Notes: a model not told the origin generated them from the sequence alone. A DNA stretch of 64,000 nucleotides from Paenibacillus auburnensis (GCF_927798115.1 NZ_CAKMMG010000009.1:124001-188000); one strand, 5' to 3'; counted from the first letter of the stretch, positions 18,322 to 26,977 are shown. Numbers and translations are program-made.

Positions 18322-19569
18322 ATGACTGAGGGGAAAATCATCAAGCACTACCGGGAGAAGCAGCAATTAACCCAACGTGAGCTTGGTCATGGGATTTGCT
18401 CAGTGACTCATCTAAGCAAAATAGAGCGGGGCATCACCGAGTATTCCTCCGAAATCATCGATTTACTGTGCGGGCGACTCAACATCAATATGGCTACAGA
18501 GATAGAACGTTTCCATATGACCCAGCGCAAGTTAAACGAATGGCATGATGCGATGGTAATGCAGCGGACGAAAGAAGCGGAGATCCTGAAGGAGCAGATA
18601 GAGCAGGAAACACTCAAAGATTTGCCCGATTACAAAATCCCGTATCCTCTGCTGTTGACCCGTTACTATTTATATAACAATGACTTGAAGCCTGCTTCCG
18701 GGCTTATCCGGGATATTGGAAAGGATGAATATGCTTCGCCCTACGTGCGCAACTATTTCAAGCATCTTCAGGGAATCTATTATTTTTTGTCGGGTAAATT
18801 CCTGGAATGTATCGGCGTTTTGACGGAGATTGACGAGCCGGAGTATACCGAACAGGAGTATTTCTATCATCTGGCGCTTGCGTATCATTCGATTCATTCC
18901 AATATTATCGCCTATTATTACGGGGAAAAAGCGCTGCAATATTTCCGCAAGACACTTAATCTGGTGCGGATTATCGATACCGAGACTCTTTTGCTGATTC
19001 AGCTGAGTGTGAACGAACCGCATTATTTCTCGATAGCGAAGCAATCTTACGAAAATCTGATCAAAGCCTGTGAGCTATGCGGCTCTATCGACCGCAAGTA
19101 CAAGCTGCTCCATAACCTTGCCTTTGAGCATATGCGCCGGGGACTGTACGACGAAGCGGCAGACCTGTTCGAACAGGTGATGGAGCTGATCAGCGGGCCG
19201 GACCATTCGTTCTACCTTACTGTGCTTGACTGCTATATCACTTCCTGCATGGGCGCCAAGCGCCTTCCCGTGTCCGAATTGCTTGCATTAACCTATCAAG
19301 GGCTGACACTGGCGACAGAGCGTACAGACAACCGGGCGATTAACTTTAACCTGCTTATGTTGTCGTTGAAAGAGGATTGGCAGCCGTATTACCGTTATAT
19401 TGAAGAGGAAGCCCTGCCGCATTTCCGCAGCAATGGTGACACCTACGCCATCGAGCGGTATGAGCGCAAGCTGTTGTCTTATTATCTCAAGAGCGGCGAA
19501 CGCGATAAAGCACTGGATCTTTCGCTCTCCATGATTGGCGGCATGAGCAACGGGCTGGAGAATTATTGA
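18322..19569 (+). CDS. RRNPP-type transcriptional regulator (N-terminal HTH, TPR-rich C-terminus)
   Basis: This is a protein of about 415 aa. The start is ATG at 18322 behind AAGAGG, not the in-frame codon at 18250, which lies inside the promoter. Residues about 5-60 form an XRE-type helix-turn-helix (KHYREKQQLTQRELGHGI then SVTHLSKIERG). The rest is all-helical with TPR-like repeats, as in Rgg/PlcR/NprR-type regulators, which usually bind short secreted peptides. No small peptide gene is visible in the 158 bp before it or the 72 bp after it, so any ligand is encoded elsewhere. It directly follows the subtilase gene; a regulatory link is possible but not shown. Confidence 0.8.
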   Translation: MTEGKIIKHYREKQQLTQRELGHGICSVTHLSKIERGITEYSSEIIDLLCGRLNINMATEIERFHMTQRKLNEWHDAMVMQRTKEAEILKEQIEQETLKDLPDYKIPYPLLLTRYYLYNNDLKPASGLIRDIGKDEYASPYVRNYFKHLQGIYYFLSGKFLECIGVLTEIDEPEYTEQEYFYHLALAYHSIHSNIIAYYYGEKALQYFRKTLNLVRIIDTETLLLIQLSVNEPHYFSIAKQSYENLIKACELCGSIDRKYKLLHNLAFEHMRRGLYDEAADLFEQVMELISGPDHSFYLTVLDCYITSCMGAKRLPVSELLALTYQGLTLATERTDNRAINFNLLMLSLKEDWQPYYRYIEEEALPHFRSNGDTYAIERYERKLLSYYLKSGERDKALDLSLSMIGGMSNGLENY

Positions 19570-19580
19570 TGACCGATATA

Positions 19581-19634
19581 AAAAAAGAGACTTCCTCTAT
19601 CGCAGAGTTGAATCTGCAAAGAGGGGGTCTCTTT
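19581..19634. terminator. Bidirectional terminator between convergent genes
   Basis: AAAGAGAC (19584-19591) pairs with GTCTCTTT (19627-19634), with an inner CCTCT/AGAGG and a GCAGA/TCTGC hairpin. A-rich and T-rich flanks serve the plus-strand regulator and the minus-strand GH4 gene respectively. Confidence 0.75.
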
Positions 19635-19641
19635 GTTCATA

Positions 19642-20979
19642 TTATTCAGCGGCAGCCGAAGCCGCTTCTTTACCGGCAAAAAAATTCGGCAGATACTCCC
19701 TGTTCGCCTCCAGCATTTCATCCAGCATGGTGATGGCCACCTCTACGGAAGGCACGAGCGGATGATGGGCGAGCGCCTGGATCGCCAGGCTGCGGTCGCC
19801 GGTAACGGCTGCGTCAATCGCCAGCTGCTCATACGTCTTCACGGCATGGATCAGCCCCTTAGCCATCGGCGGATTCCTGGTCAGCGGCAGCGGCAGCGGC
19901 CCGGTCTTTGTGACGACACAGTTGACCTCAATGCTGGCATCCTCCGGCAAAAAGCTGAGAATGCTGCGGTTCGCCACGTTCAGTGTCTGAATATCATTCG
20001 TGCCGTTATGCAGTGAGCGCATCAGGTTGACGGCGGCTTCAGAATAAAAGGCACCGCCGCGCTGTTCCAGCTGCTTCGGCTTCTCCTTCAGCTCCAAATT
20101 GCTGTAGATTTCGAACAGCTCTTCCTCAACGCGTTTGACCACTTCGGCACGGTTTGCACCCTGCTTGGCGGAAGTCAGCTGCTCTTCGAGCATGGCGTCG
20201 GTCATGTAGAAATATTTCAGATAATAAGAGGGCAGAGCACGCAGGGACTGCAGGAATTCGGGATTCCATTCCCGCGCAGGGACGTTCTTCGCGCTGTAGC
20301 CAGCCGTATCGGCCAGCATCTCATCCAGCTTGTCTTCACCCTCGACATCAATCCGGGTAATCCAGTGCAGATGATTAAGCCCGACGAACTCGGCATAAAT
20401 CCGGTCCGGCGCGGCATTGTATTTCGCTGATACCTGCTTGATCAGCCCGATCGGCGCATTGCAGAGGCCGATGCTCTTCACCTTCGAGTATCTTAGTACC
20501 GCTTCAGTCACCATTCCCGCCGGGTTGGTGAAGTTCAGCAGCCAGGCATCAGGAGCGAGCTCTTCGATATCCCGGCAGATATCGAGGATTACGGGAATGG
20601 TGCGCAGCGCTTTCATCATTCCGCCCGGGCCGGTCGTTTCCTGGCCGATGACGCCGTATTTGAGCGGAATAGACTCATCGCGGGCGCGCGCGTCCAGCAT
20701 GCCGACGCGGATCTGGGTGCTGACGAAGTCGGCACCGGCAATCGCCTCGCGGCGGTCAGTCGTCAGATGGACTGTAATCGGCAGACCCGATTCCTGCACC
20801 ATCCGTTTAGCCAGGCTGCCGACGATGTTCAGCTTACGCAGGCCGGGCTCAATATCTACGAGCCACAGCTCAGTCACAGGAAGCTCTTTATGATGGAGAA
20901 TGAAGCCTTCGATCAGTTCGGGTGTATAGGAAGAGCCGCCGCCGATCACGGCGATTTTGAGTCCTTGGTTAGCTGCCAA
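19642..20979 (-). CDS. Glycoside hydrolase family 4, 6-phospho-beta-glucosidase-like
   Basis: This 445-aa cytoplasmic enzyme cleaves phosphorylated glycosides by an NAD- and metal-dependent redox mechanism. The NAD-binding start is KIAVIGGGSSYTPELIEG. The family motif GLCNAPIG, with the metal-ligand Cys, resembles the CN.PIG form of 6-phospho-beta-glucosidases rather than the CHGFFG-like form of alpha-galactosidases. It is the last gene of the minus-strand operon, starting 6 nt after the kinase stop. With an ABC importer and a sugar kinase upstream, the logic would be import, phosphorylation, then hydrolysis. The precise sugar is not determined. Confidence 0.85.
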   Translation of the reverse strand: MAANQGLKIAVIGGGSSYTPELIEGFILHHKELPVTELWLVDIEPGLRKLNIVGSLAKRMVQESGLPITVHLTTDRREAIAGADFVSTQIRVGMLDARARDESIPLKYGVIGQETTGPGGMMKALRTIPVILDICRDIEELAPDAWLLNFTNPAGMVTEAVLRYSKVKSIGLCNAPIGLIKQVSAKYNAAPDRIYAEFVGLNHLHWITRIDVEGEDKLDEMLADTAGYSAKNVPAREWNPEFLQSLRALPSYYLKYFYMTDAMLEEQLTSAKQGANRAEVVKRVEEELFEIYSNLELKEKPKQLEQRGGAFYSEAAVNLMRSLHNGTNDIQTLNVANRSILSFLPEDASIEVNCVVTKTGPLPLPLTRNPPMAKGLIHAVKTYEQLAIDAAVTGDRSLAIQALAHHPLVPSVEVAITMLDEMLEANREYLPNFFAGKEAASAAAE

Positions 20980-20985
20980 GATGAA

Positions 20986-21981
20986 TCACTCCTGTCTGGT
21001 TGTTATCGGAATGGGTTCGAATTCTTGAAAGGTACGCATTTTGTCATAGATTTCACTGGTGATGCTGAGGCCGTCACTTTCCAGCGCAGACCATACCGCA
21101 CCGACCACAGGCTCTGTGGTCAAGGTAACAACAGAGGCGTGCGGCGCGGCTTCGCGCACAGCCTGTTCAATCGGCCCGCGGATCCAGCCGCGGTCCCCCC
21201 GGGTCAGCAGGCTGCCGGCCAGCACGACGTCGAAGACGTCATGCTCCATGCCCAGCCTGCGGATCACGGCCGCTGCCGACTTGCCCAGCTCGGCACCCTG
21301 CCGGTGCAGGATGGCAAGCGCGGCTGCATCGCCCGCCGCTGCCGCCGGGAACAGCAGGCGCGCCGCATCCAGCGGCACGGATTTGCCATGGTCGAGGAAG
21401 TCGTTGTACATGTCTCCGACCGACTTGTAGCCCAGCAGCTCCAGCAGCGCTGCCGTCAGCAGGGTTGGAGCTTCGCGCCCGTCCCAGGCACGGATCACGG
21501 TGCGGAACACCTCGACATTCAGCGCGCCGCCGCCGCCGAAGTCGCCGTACATATAATCGAAGCCGCCGCACTGGAAGTGCTGGCCTTCACGGTTACGTCC
21601 TGCGGCATTGGTGCCGGTGCCGCAGATCAGGGCGACCCCGTATGGGCGGTTCGTGCCCGCCCGGAGGCCGATCATCGTGTCCCCGCCAATCGTATAGCTG
21701 CTGAATCCGATGCTGCGGACCAGCGGATGGAGGATGTCGTAGTCCGTCTTGCGGTCGGCTCCGGCGAGCCCGAGATAGGTATGCCTAACATCCTCAAGCC
21801 CGAGCCCGGCCTCCGCCAGTGCGGCAAACGCTGCTGCACGGATATTCGCGGCGGCTTCCTGCGCGCCAGTCTGGTGATTACCGTTGCCGCTCCTGCCCTT
21901 GCCGAGCACATTGCCCGCGGCATCGGTCAGCAGGGCATAGGTTTTACTTCCGCCCCCATCGATCCCCATATAGTAAGCCAA
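20986..21981 (-). CDS. BadF/BadG/BcrA/BcrD-family kinase (N-acetylglucosamine kinase-like)
   Basis: This 331-aa actin-fold ATPase belongs to a family whose nearest characterised members phosphorylate amino sugars. Phosphate-1 motif GIDGGGSKTYALLTD is at the N-terminus, followed by GNGNHQ, the adenosine-region LICGTGTNAAG, and a Gly-rich segment YGDFGGGGALNVEV. The TTG start at 21981 is preceded by AGGAGT on the minus strand; an ATG four codons in is an alternative. The GH4 gene follows directly, and the LacI gene lies 370 bp upstream across a repeat-rich spacer. A role in phosphorylating the imported glycoside is inferred from context. Confidence 0.8.
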   Translation of the reverse strand: MAYYMGIDGGGSKTYALLTDAAGNVLGKGRSGNGNHQTGAQEAAANIRAAAFAALAEAGLGLEDVRHTYLGLAGADRKTDYDILHPLVRSIGFSSYTIGGDTMIGLRAGTNRPYGVALICGTGTNAAGRNREGQHFQCGGFDYMYGDFGGGGALNVEVFRTVIRAWDGREAPTLLTAALLELLGYKSVGDMYNDFLDHGKSVPLDAARLLFPAAAAGDAAALAILHRQGAELGKSAAAVIRRLGMEHDVFDVVLAGSLLTRGDRGWIRGPIEQAVREAAPHASVVTLTTEPVVGAVWSALESDGLSITSEIYDKMRTFQEFEPIPITTRQE

Positions 21982-22093
21982 TGGTCGTCACTCCTAAAGT
22001 TTTGTGAGCAATCCTTCATTGATGTGCGTGCTATTCCAATGAAGTGGAATTTCTCCTCTTATTTCTCCTTTAATCCATAGAATTGGGATGCTA

Positions 22094-22144
22094 GTAGGAA
22101 AAACTCCACTTTATTGAACCGAATTCGGCCCCGAAGGGATGGAT
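22094..22144. repeat. Degraded copy of the 51-bp palindromic repeat
   Basis: GTAGGAAAAACTCCAC (22094-22109) plus a 35-bp spacer with GAATTCGGCCCC and GAAGGG matches the unit at 633-683 in layout and core. Looser inverted repeats built on ATGGAG/CTCCA and GGAAT/ATTCC flank it from 22030 to 22225. The gene-free stretch 21982-22351 holds only this, the 24-bp repeat and a ribosome site for the kinase gene. Confidence 0.6.
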
Positions 22145-22253
22145 GATCCGAAACAGATGGAGATTTTCCAGCTAATCATCGCAAATGATAAAAAACGGTG
22201 GAATTAGATGGAGGAAATCCAACTAATACTTAAACCGGGCGTTTGGCGTGCAC

Positions 22254-22345
22254 GTCGTGTACTCGGGCAGTTGGACAGTCGTGTACTCATGCAATCGGAC
22301 AGTCGTGTACTCGTGTACTCGTGCATTCCGACAGTCGTGCACCCG
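22254..22345. repeat. 24-bp tandem repeat with an 8-bp slippage insertion
   Basis: GTCGTGTACTC begins at 22254, 22278 and 22302 and, as GTCGTGCACCC, at 22334. The steps are 24, 24 and 32 bp. The last step equals 24 plus an 8-bp duplication of a TCGTGTAC unit. The array ends just downstream of the lacI-type stop codon (minus-strand sense). Confidence 0.85.
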
Positions 22346-22351
22346 GGAAGC

Positions 22352-23341
22352 CTACTTCCCGGCAGTCGATTCCCGCACAATCAGCTCCGGATCAATCCGG
22401 ATGCTGGCGCCCCGCTTCATATTGCCGTTAATCCGCCGCAGCAGCATATCGGCTGCGGCCAGCCCGATCTTGTCGGCAGGCTGGCGCAGCGTGGTCAGAT
22501 GCGGGCGGAGCTGTGAAGCAATATAGTGGTCGTCATAGCCGACCACGGCCACCTCTTCCGGCACAGAGATGCCGGCCTCCATTAGGGCATTGATCAGGCC
22601 GAGCGCGATGTTGTCATCGCCGGCGAATACTGCCGTGGGCAGCTTCCCCTCCCGGAGCCAGCGTTTGCCCGTGTCATAACCCATGCCGATATCGAAATCC
22701 CCGTGTACAATTTCGAACGGCTCCAGCCCTTTCTCCTGCAGCGCCTGCAGGAAGCCGCTGCGCCGCTCGCGCGTGCTGCGGAACATCTCGTGCCCGCAGA
22801 GATGGGCGATGGAGGTATGCCCCAGCTCCAGCAGATGGCTGGCTGCGGCATAGCCGCCTTTGACATTGTCGATGGTAACCGAGTAGGCATCATTGCTCTC
22901 CTGCTGATTATCGATCAGCACATAGGGAATACCCCGGCGTTTCAGCTCCACGAGATAATTGTCTTCCTCCATCGGCGATAGCAGAATCAGTCCGTCTACC
23001 CGGTCCTCCTGGATCAGGTAATGATTGTCGCCGCCTTCCATACCTGTAGAGATGGAGATGGCCAGGAAATACCCGTGCAGCGCAAGCACCTCGTTCAGCT
23101 CTTTGACCACTGCATCGAAGAAGGAATCCTGCAGCGTCGTTACGATCAGACCGATAATTCCGGTCTTGCCGCTGGCCAGACTGCGGGCAGCCGCGCTCGG
23201 CCGGTAGTCCAGCTCCCTGATCGCATCGAGCACCTTCTGCCGGTTGTTTTCCCGCACGGATCCGGCACCGTTTAATACACGGGATACGGTAACAACGGAC
23301 AATCCCGATTTTTTGGCTACATCAAATATACTTACTTTCAT
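22352..23341 (-). CDS. LacI-family transcriptional repressor
   Basis: This 329-aa regulator has an N-terminal helix-turn-helix and hinge (SIFDVAKKSGLSVVTVSRVLNG, then RPSAAARSL), followed by a periplasmic-binding-protein-like effector domain (GIIGLIVTT to the C-terminus). ATG is preceded by AAGGAG on the minus strand. It lies inside the operon, 82 bp after the binding-protein gene, and may also have its own weak promoter there (TATACT-like element near 23390). The two large palindromes at 26661-26686 and 26734-26759 have the AAGCGCTT centre typical of LacI-family operators and are its likely targets. Effector unknown. Confidence 0.92.
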   Translation of the reverse strand: MKVSIFDVAKKSGLSVVTVSRVLNGAGSVRENNRQKVLDAIRELDYRPSAAARSLASGKTGIIGLIVTTLQDSFFDAVVKELNEVLALHGYFLAISISTGMEGGDNHYLIQEDRVDGLILLSPMEEDNYLVELKRRGIPYVLIDNQQESNDAYSVTIDNVKGGYAAASHLLELGHTSIAHLCGHEMFRSTRERRSGFLQALQEKGLEPFEIVHGDFDIGMGYDTGKRWLREGKLPTAVFAGDDNIALGLINALMEAGISVPEEVAVVGYDDHYIASQLRPHLTTLRQPADKIGLAAADMLLRRINGNMKRGASIRIDPELIVRESTAGK

Positions 23342-23423
23342 CTCCAGCGCTCCTTGCGGTGATTTTCCGAAGCTATAATACTACCTCCAGTATACAGGGT
23401 CGGGAAATGTTCTGCTAAAGGTG

Positions 23424-24812
23424 TTACCGCTTGATAATCTCGGTGACCTTGCTCTGAATGACCGGCATTACTTCCTTGAGTGATTTGTGGCCGGTCTCGA
23501 CCGGCTGGAGCTCATTGATGAACATGTCGTTGATCTGCGAATAGTTGGTGATCAGATGGTTGTAGGATTCATAGCCGTATTTGACCGCACCTTCGTACAC
23601 CTTTTTCACATCCGCAGGATCGATGCCGTCAAAATGCTTATAGTATGCTTCCGCTGCCTCGGTGTTCACCGGCGGGTTGCCGCCGCTCAGCTCGATGGAT
23701 TTCTCCTGAACCTCGGTCGTCATCAGGAACTTGATCCATTCAAAAGCTTCCTTCGGATGCTTCGAGCCTTTTAGAATCAGCAGCGGGTCAACATACAAGG
23801 TGCTCCGCACTTTATCATTACCGCCCCATGGGACAGCGGCTACACCGATTTTGAACGGAAAATCATTCGCACCTGCCAGATTCCAGGAGCCGCCGATCGA
23901 CATGCCGATTTTGCCGGCTACGAAGGGGTCGCCGTTCTGGCCCGCTACACTTTTGCTCCACTCGGAGGTAGGTGATACTTTGTCCTTAAAGACCAGATCG
24001 AATAATTTCTGGTAAGCAGCAATAACCTCCGGTGAGTCAAAATGCGTCTCAGAAGGTACGCCCCCGTTAGTCCACGTATCCTCAGAGTACGGCTCAGCTC
24101 CGAAATACAGCGGCCGCATGTCGCGTTCAGCCCAGGTAAAGTCAACCCCGTATTGGGTTTTGGTGATATCGTCCGACACTACAGTCATCTGTTTGGCTTC
24201 TTCGACCATTTTCTCAAACGTCCAGCTCTTGTCCTCGTAATCACTTGGCGGATAGGAGAGCTTCGCTGCATCGAACATATCCTTGTTGTACAGCATAAGC
24301 GTGACGTACATATTCACCGGGATGCCGTAGGTATGGTTATTGACCGTATAGATTTTCATCAGATTGTCCGGGATATGGTAATCCTCGGCTTTGAACCCGT
24401 CTTCGGCTATCAGGTCGGTCAGATCGAGCAGCATATCTTTGTTGTAATATTCGGCAAAACCGCCGTATCCGTAGTGGCTGGTGACATCGGGAGATTTGCC
24501 TCCGGCAATCAGGGTCTGCAGCTTGCTGTCGAACTGCTCGTAGGGCGCTTTTTCCACTTTGACCTTGATATTCGGATGCTCCTTCTCAAAATCAGGAATC
24601 AGCTTCTCGATGAAGGTGCGGTCCTCGGAATCAATCGTATAATGCGTAATCGTCACTTGTTCGTCTGAGCCGCCGCTGTTACCGGTGTTTCCGCTGCCTG
24701 TCGCCACATTGCCTGCCGATTTGCCCCCGCCGCAGCCGGACAAAGCCGCCGCTGTAGTCAACAATGCGGCCAGCAGCAATGCGGACCGTTTCCTCATGGT
24801 GTTCTTATTCAT
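23424..24812 (-). CDS. Lipoprotein substrate-binding protein of a sugar ABC importer (family 1, MalE-like)
   Basis: This extracellular solute-binding protein is about 462 aa. The frame opens at 24830, but the ATG at 24812 is preferred because GGAGGG lies 8 nt before it. The lipoprotein signal ends at ALSGC with Cys27, followed by a Gly/Ser/Asn tether. Family-1 features include FEKEHPNIKVKVEK and a central GYGGFAEYY region, with GSWNLAG later. It is co-transcribed with the two permeases upstream (minus-strand order 26645, 25749, 24812). It differs from the LplA-type proteins encoded at 3758 and 55615, so it likely binds a smaller oligosaccharide such as a disaccharide. Confidence 0.9.
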   Translation of the reverse strand: MNKNTMRKRSALLLAALLTTAAALSGCGGGKSAGNVATGSGNTGNSGGSDEQVTITHYTIDSEDRTFIEKLIPDFEKEHPNIKVKVEKAPYEQFDSKLQTLIAGGKSPDVTSHYGYGGFAEYYNKDMLLDLTDLIAEDGFKAEDYHIPDNLMKIYTVNNHTYGIPVNMYVTLMLYNKDMFDAAKLSYPPSDYEDKSWTFEKMVEEAKQMTVVSDDITKTQYGVDFTWAERDMRPLYFGAEPYSEDTWTNGGVPSETHFDSPEVIAAYQKLFDLVFKDKVSPTSEWSKSVAGQNGDPFVAGKIGMSIGGSWNLAGANDFPFKIGVAAVPWGGNDKVRSTLYVDPLLILKGSKHPKEAFEWIKFLMTTEVQEKSIELSGGNPPVNTEAAEAYYKHFDGIDPADVKKVYEGAVKYGYESYNHLITNYSQINDMFINELQPVETGHKSLKEVMPVIQSKVTEIIKR

Positions 24813-24867
24813 CCAGAATCCCTCCATCATTTCAAGAGTATTGGGCCGCTGGCAAGAGCAGCGGAGA

Positions 24868-25749
24868 TTACTTGATGCCTGTAAGTACTATGCCTTCCAC
24901 GAACTGCTTCTGGGCGATTGCGAACAGGGTGACAATCGGCACCATCGCCAGCACGGAGGCGACCATTAAAAGGTGCCACGGCGGGATACGGAACCGGGAG
25001 GAGGTGAGTGAGGCCATCCCGACCGGAAGCGTGAATTTGTCCGAGGAGCTCAAGTAGAGCACCGGGGTCAGGAGATCATTCCAGCTGTAGATAAAAGCAA
25101 AGATCGCCACGGTTGCCAGCGCCGGAGCCGAAAGTGGGAGTGCAATCGTCCGCCACATCCGCAGCTCGCCGCAGCCATCGATCCTTCCGGCGTCGAACAG
25201 CTCCTCCGGCAGTGTGGAGAAGAACTGGCGCAGCAGAAAAATGTTATACGCCGAGCCGAAGAAGGCGGGTACGACCAGCGGCAGGAAGGTGTCGATCCAC
25301 TGCATTTTGGAGAAGAGCACGAATTGTGGAATCATGATCGCCGGATAAGGCAGCATCATTGTGCTAAGTAGCAGAATGAACCAGAGCTGGTTGCCTCTGC
25401 CGCGGTATCTGGCGAATCCGTAAGCGACCAGCGCCGAGGACAGCAGCGTGCCAATGACGGTGAGGACCCCGATAATCAGACTGTTCTTGTACAGCGTACC
25501 GAACTGCAGCGTATCAAAAATCTCTGTGTAATTGCTCCAGGCCCAGCTCTCCGGCAGAAAGGTCGGCGGAAATTTCAGCATTTCGCGCTTCGATTTCAGT
25601 GAGGTAGAGACCATGAAGAACAGCGGCAGCAGCATCAGAAAGGTTGTAATCAGCAGGGCTGCGAAGCTGGCGATCTTGACCGGGTCAGCCTTCCGGCGGT
25701 GTGCCAGGGATGAAGGTGCCCGGGAGCTGGCAGCTTTGACGATACTCAT
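24868..25749 (-). CDS. Sugar ABC importer permease (MalG type)
   Basis: This 293-aa permease has about six transmembrane helices and an EAA loop FDAGRIDGCGELRMWRTIALP. The C-terminus is FVEGIVLTGIK, typical of the MalG family. Its start overlaps the end of the preceding permease by 4 nt, indicating translational coupling. It works with the MalF-type partner and the binding protein. The ATPase is not encoded in this window. Confidence 0.92.
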   Translation of the reverse strand: MSIVKAASSRAPSSLAHRRKADPVKIASFAALLITTFLMLLPLFFMVSTSLKSKREMLKFPPTFLPESWAWSNYTEIFDTLQFGTLYKNSLIIGVLTVIGTLLSSALVAYGFARYRGRGNQLWFILLLSTMMLPYPAIMIPQFVLFSKMQWIDTFLPLVVPAFFGSAYNIFLLRQFFSTLPEELFDAGRIDGCGELRMWRTIALPLSAPALATVAIFAFIYSWNDLLTPVLYLSSSDKFTLPVGMASLTSSRFRIPPWHLLMVASVLAMVPIVTLFAIAQKQFVEGIVLTGIK

Positions 25750-26645
25750 CGGCGTCCGCCTCCTTCATAGTGAACATAACGGTTAGACAGCTTCATAATG
25801 ACGGCCGTGAACAGCATGACTACGATCAGCAGCACCCAGGCCAGCGCAGAAGAGTAGCCGGCGCGGTATTCCTTGAAGGCGCTGGTGTACAGATTGTAGA
25901 CGTAGAACCAGGTGGAGTAATTGGGACCGCCCTGCGTCATGACAAATGCCTGGGTAAAGACCTGGAAGGAGTCGATCAGACCCATAATCAGCTGGAACAG
26001 CAGGACCGGGGAGATCATCGGCAGCGTAATATTTACAAAAATCCGCAAGCGTCCCGCCCCATCGAGCCTGGCGGCTTCAATCAGGCTGCCCGGAACACCC
26101 TGCAGTCCGGCCAGGAAGAGGATCATCCCTGCTCCGGCGGTCCAGAAGGACATGATAATGAGTGCGTATAATGCAGTGTCGGGACTCATCAGCCACGCCG
26201 GGCCGGGAATGCCGAACCAGGAGAGCATATAATTGAAGAGTCCGATCTGCGGGTTAAAGATCCAATACCAGAGCAGTGACATCGCCACCCCCGAGACCAT
26301 GCTGGGAAAATACATCGCAGTCCGGAAGAACCCGCGCAGGGGAAGGGTCTGATTCAGCAGCAGCGCGAAGCCGAGGGCCAGAAGCAGCTGTACAGGTACA
26401 CTAATGAAGGTGTATTTCAGCGTGACCGTTACAGACTTCCAGAACAGTTCACTGTCGAACATCTCAGTGTAGTTGGCCAGGCCGATGAACCTGGGCGGAT
26501 GGATAATGTCATAATCAGTGAAGCTGTAGTAGAGTGAAGATAAGATGGGGTAAAGGGCGAAGACAAGGAAGCCGATGAGCCACGGCGATATGAACATGTA
26601 CATGTAGAACGTCTGCCGCCGGCTTTCACTCTTAATCACGGTCAC
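25746..26645 (-). CDS. Sugar ABC importer permease (MalF type), first gene of the operon
   Basis: This 299-aa permease has about six helices and an EAA loop EAARLDGAGRLRIFVNITLP. The GTG start (26645-26643) follows AAAGG on the minus strand and lies only 15 bp downstream of the second operator. It is the first gene of the minus-strand operon running to 19642 (permease, permease, binding protein, LacI, kinase, GH4). Induction probably depends on release of the LacI protein from the operators in its leader. Confidence 0.92.
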   Translation of the reverse strand: MTVIKSESRRQTFYMYMFISPWLIGFLVFALYPILSSLYYSFTDYDIIHPPRFIGLANYTEMFDSELFWKSVTVTLKYTFISVPVQLLLALGFALLLNQTLPLRGFFRTAMYFPSMVSGVAMSLLWYWIFNPQIGLFNYMLSWFGIPGPAWLMSPDTALYALIIMSFWTAGAGMILFLAGLQGVPGSLIEAARLDGAGRLRIFVNITLPMISPVLLFQLIMGLIDSFQVFTQAFVMTQGGPNYSTWFYVYNLYTSAFKEYRAGYSSALAWVLLIVVMLFTAVIMKLSNRYVHYEGGGRR

Positions 26646-26660
26646 ACCAACCTTTCATCA

Positions 26661-26686
26661 ATAAAGTTTAAGCGCTTTAACTTTTG
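26661..26686 (-). promoter_or_regulatory. LacI-family operator O2, next to the first start codon
   Basis: This imperfect 26-bp palindrome is centred on AAGCGCTT and identical to O1 at 23 of 26 positions. Its centre (26673.5) is 73 bp from that of O1, close to seven helical turns, which would suit looping by a LacI tetramer. It lies in the transcribed leader, immediately before the ribosome site. Confidence 0.8.
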
Positions 26687-26733
26687 TTGCAAATAAAAGT
26701 CGGATAAGCTCGGTACTTGTTGGAATAAAATAC

Positions 26734-26759
26734 ATAAAGTTTAAGCGCTTAAACTTTAT
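26734..26759 (-). promoter_or_regulatory. LacI-family operator O1, perfect 26-bp palindrome
   Basis: A perfect palindrome with arms ATAAAGTTTAAGC and its complement, centre AAGCGCTT at 26746.5. It starts about 20 bp downstream of the -10 element, so bound repressor would block promoter clearance. The AAGCGCTT core is shared with CcpA cre sites, but the long perfect symmetry favours a dedicated LacI-family repressor. Confidence 0.85.
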
Positions 26760-26777
26760 TATCATCCTGATGACAAT

Positions 26778-26806
26778 ATCATAGAGGATGGGCCGGGAAT
26801 AATCAA
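26778..26806 (-). promoter_or_regulatory. SigA promoter of the sugar importer operon
   Basis: On the minus strand TTGATT (26806-26801) and TATGAT (26783-26778) are separated by exactly 17 bp. The transcription start would be near 26771, just before O1. Confidence 0.8.
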
Positions 26807-26821
26807 CAGTTATTTTTGATA

Positions 26822-26835
26822 ATAAAGCGCTACCA
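26822..26835 (-). promoter_or_regulatory. cre-like site upstream of the -35
   Basis: ATAAAGCGCTACCA fits 11 of 14 positions of the cre consensus and shares the AGCGCT centre with O1 and O2. It sits 15 bp upstream of the -35 box. It could be a CcpA site or a third, weak LacI operator. The rest of 26836-26977 shows nothing recognisable. Confidence 0.4.
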
Positions 26836-26977
26836 GTCAATAAATATTACGTAAGCCTGTGTTTTTTAATGATTATTGATCCGCCAAGCCGATATAATTG
26901 CCTTTTATGTTAAGTATAATGACATTATTCTGGCATATTAAGCAGATGGTGTGATCAATTTCCCATAAAAGCGGACA

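Noticed and set aside
22254..22345. CRISPR-like short repeats
   Set aside because: Units are contiguous 24-bp tandem copies without unique spacers, and no cas genes are present.
26734..26759. Interpretation of the palindrome as a plain CcpA cre site
   Set aside because: The symmetry extends over 26 bp, and a near-identical second copy exists beside a LacI-family gene. CcpA binding is not excluded.
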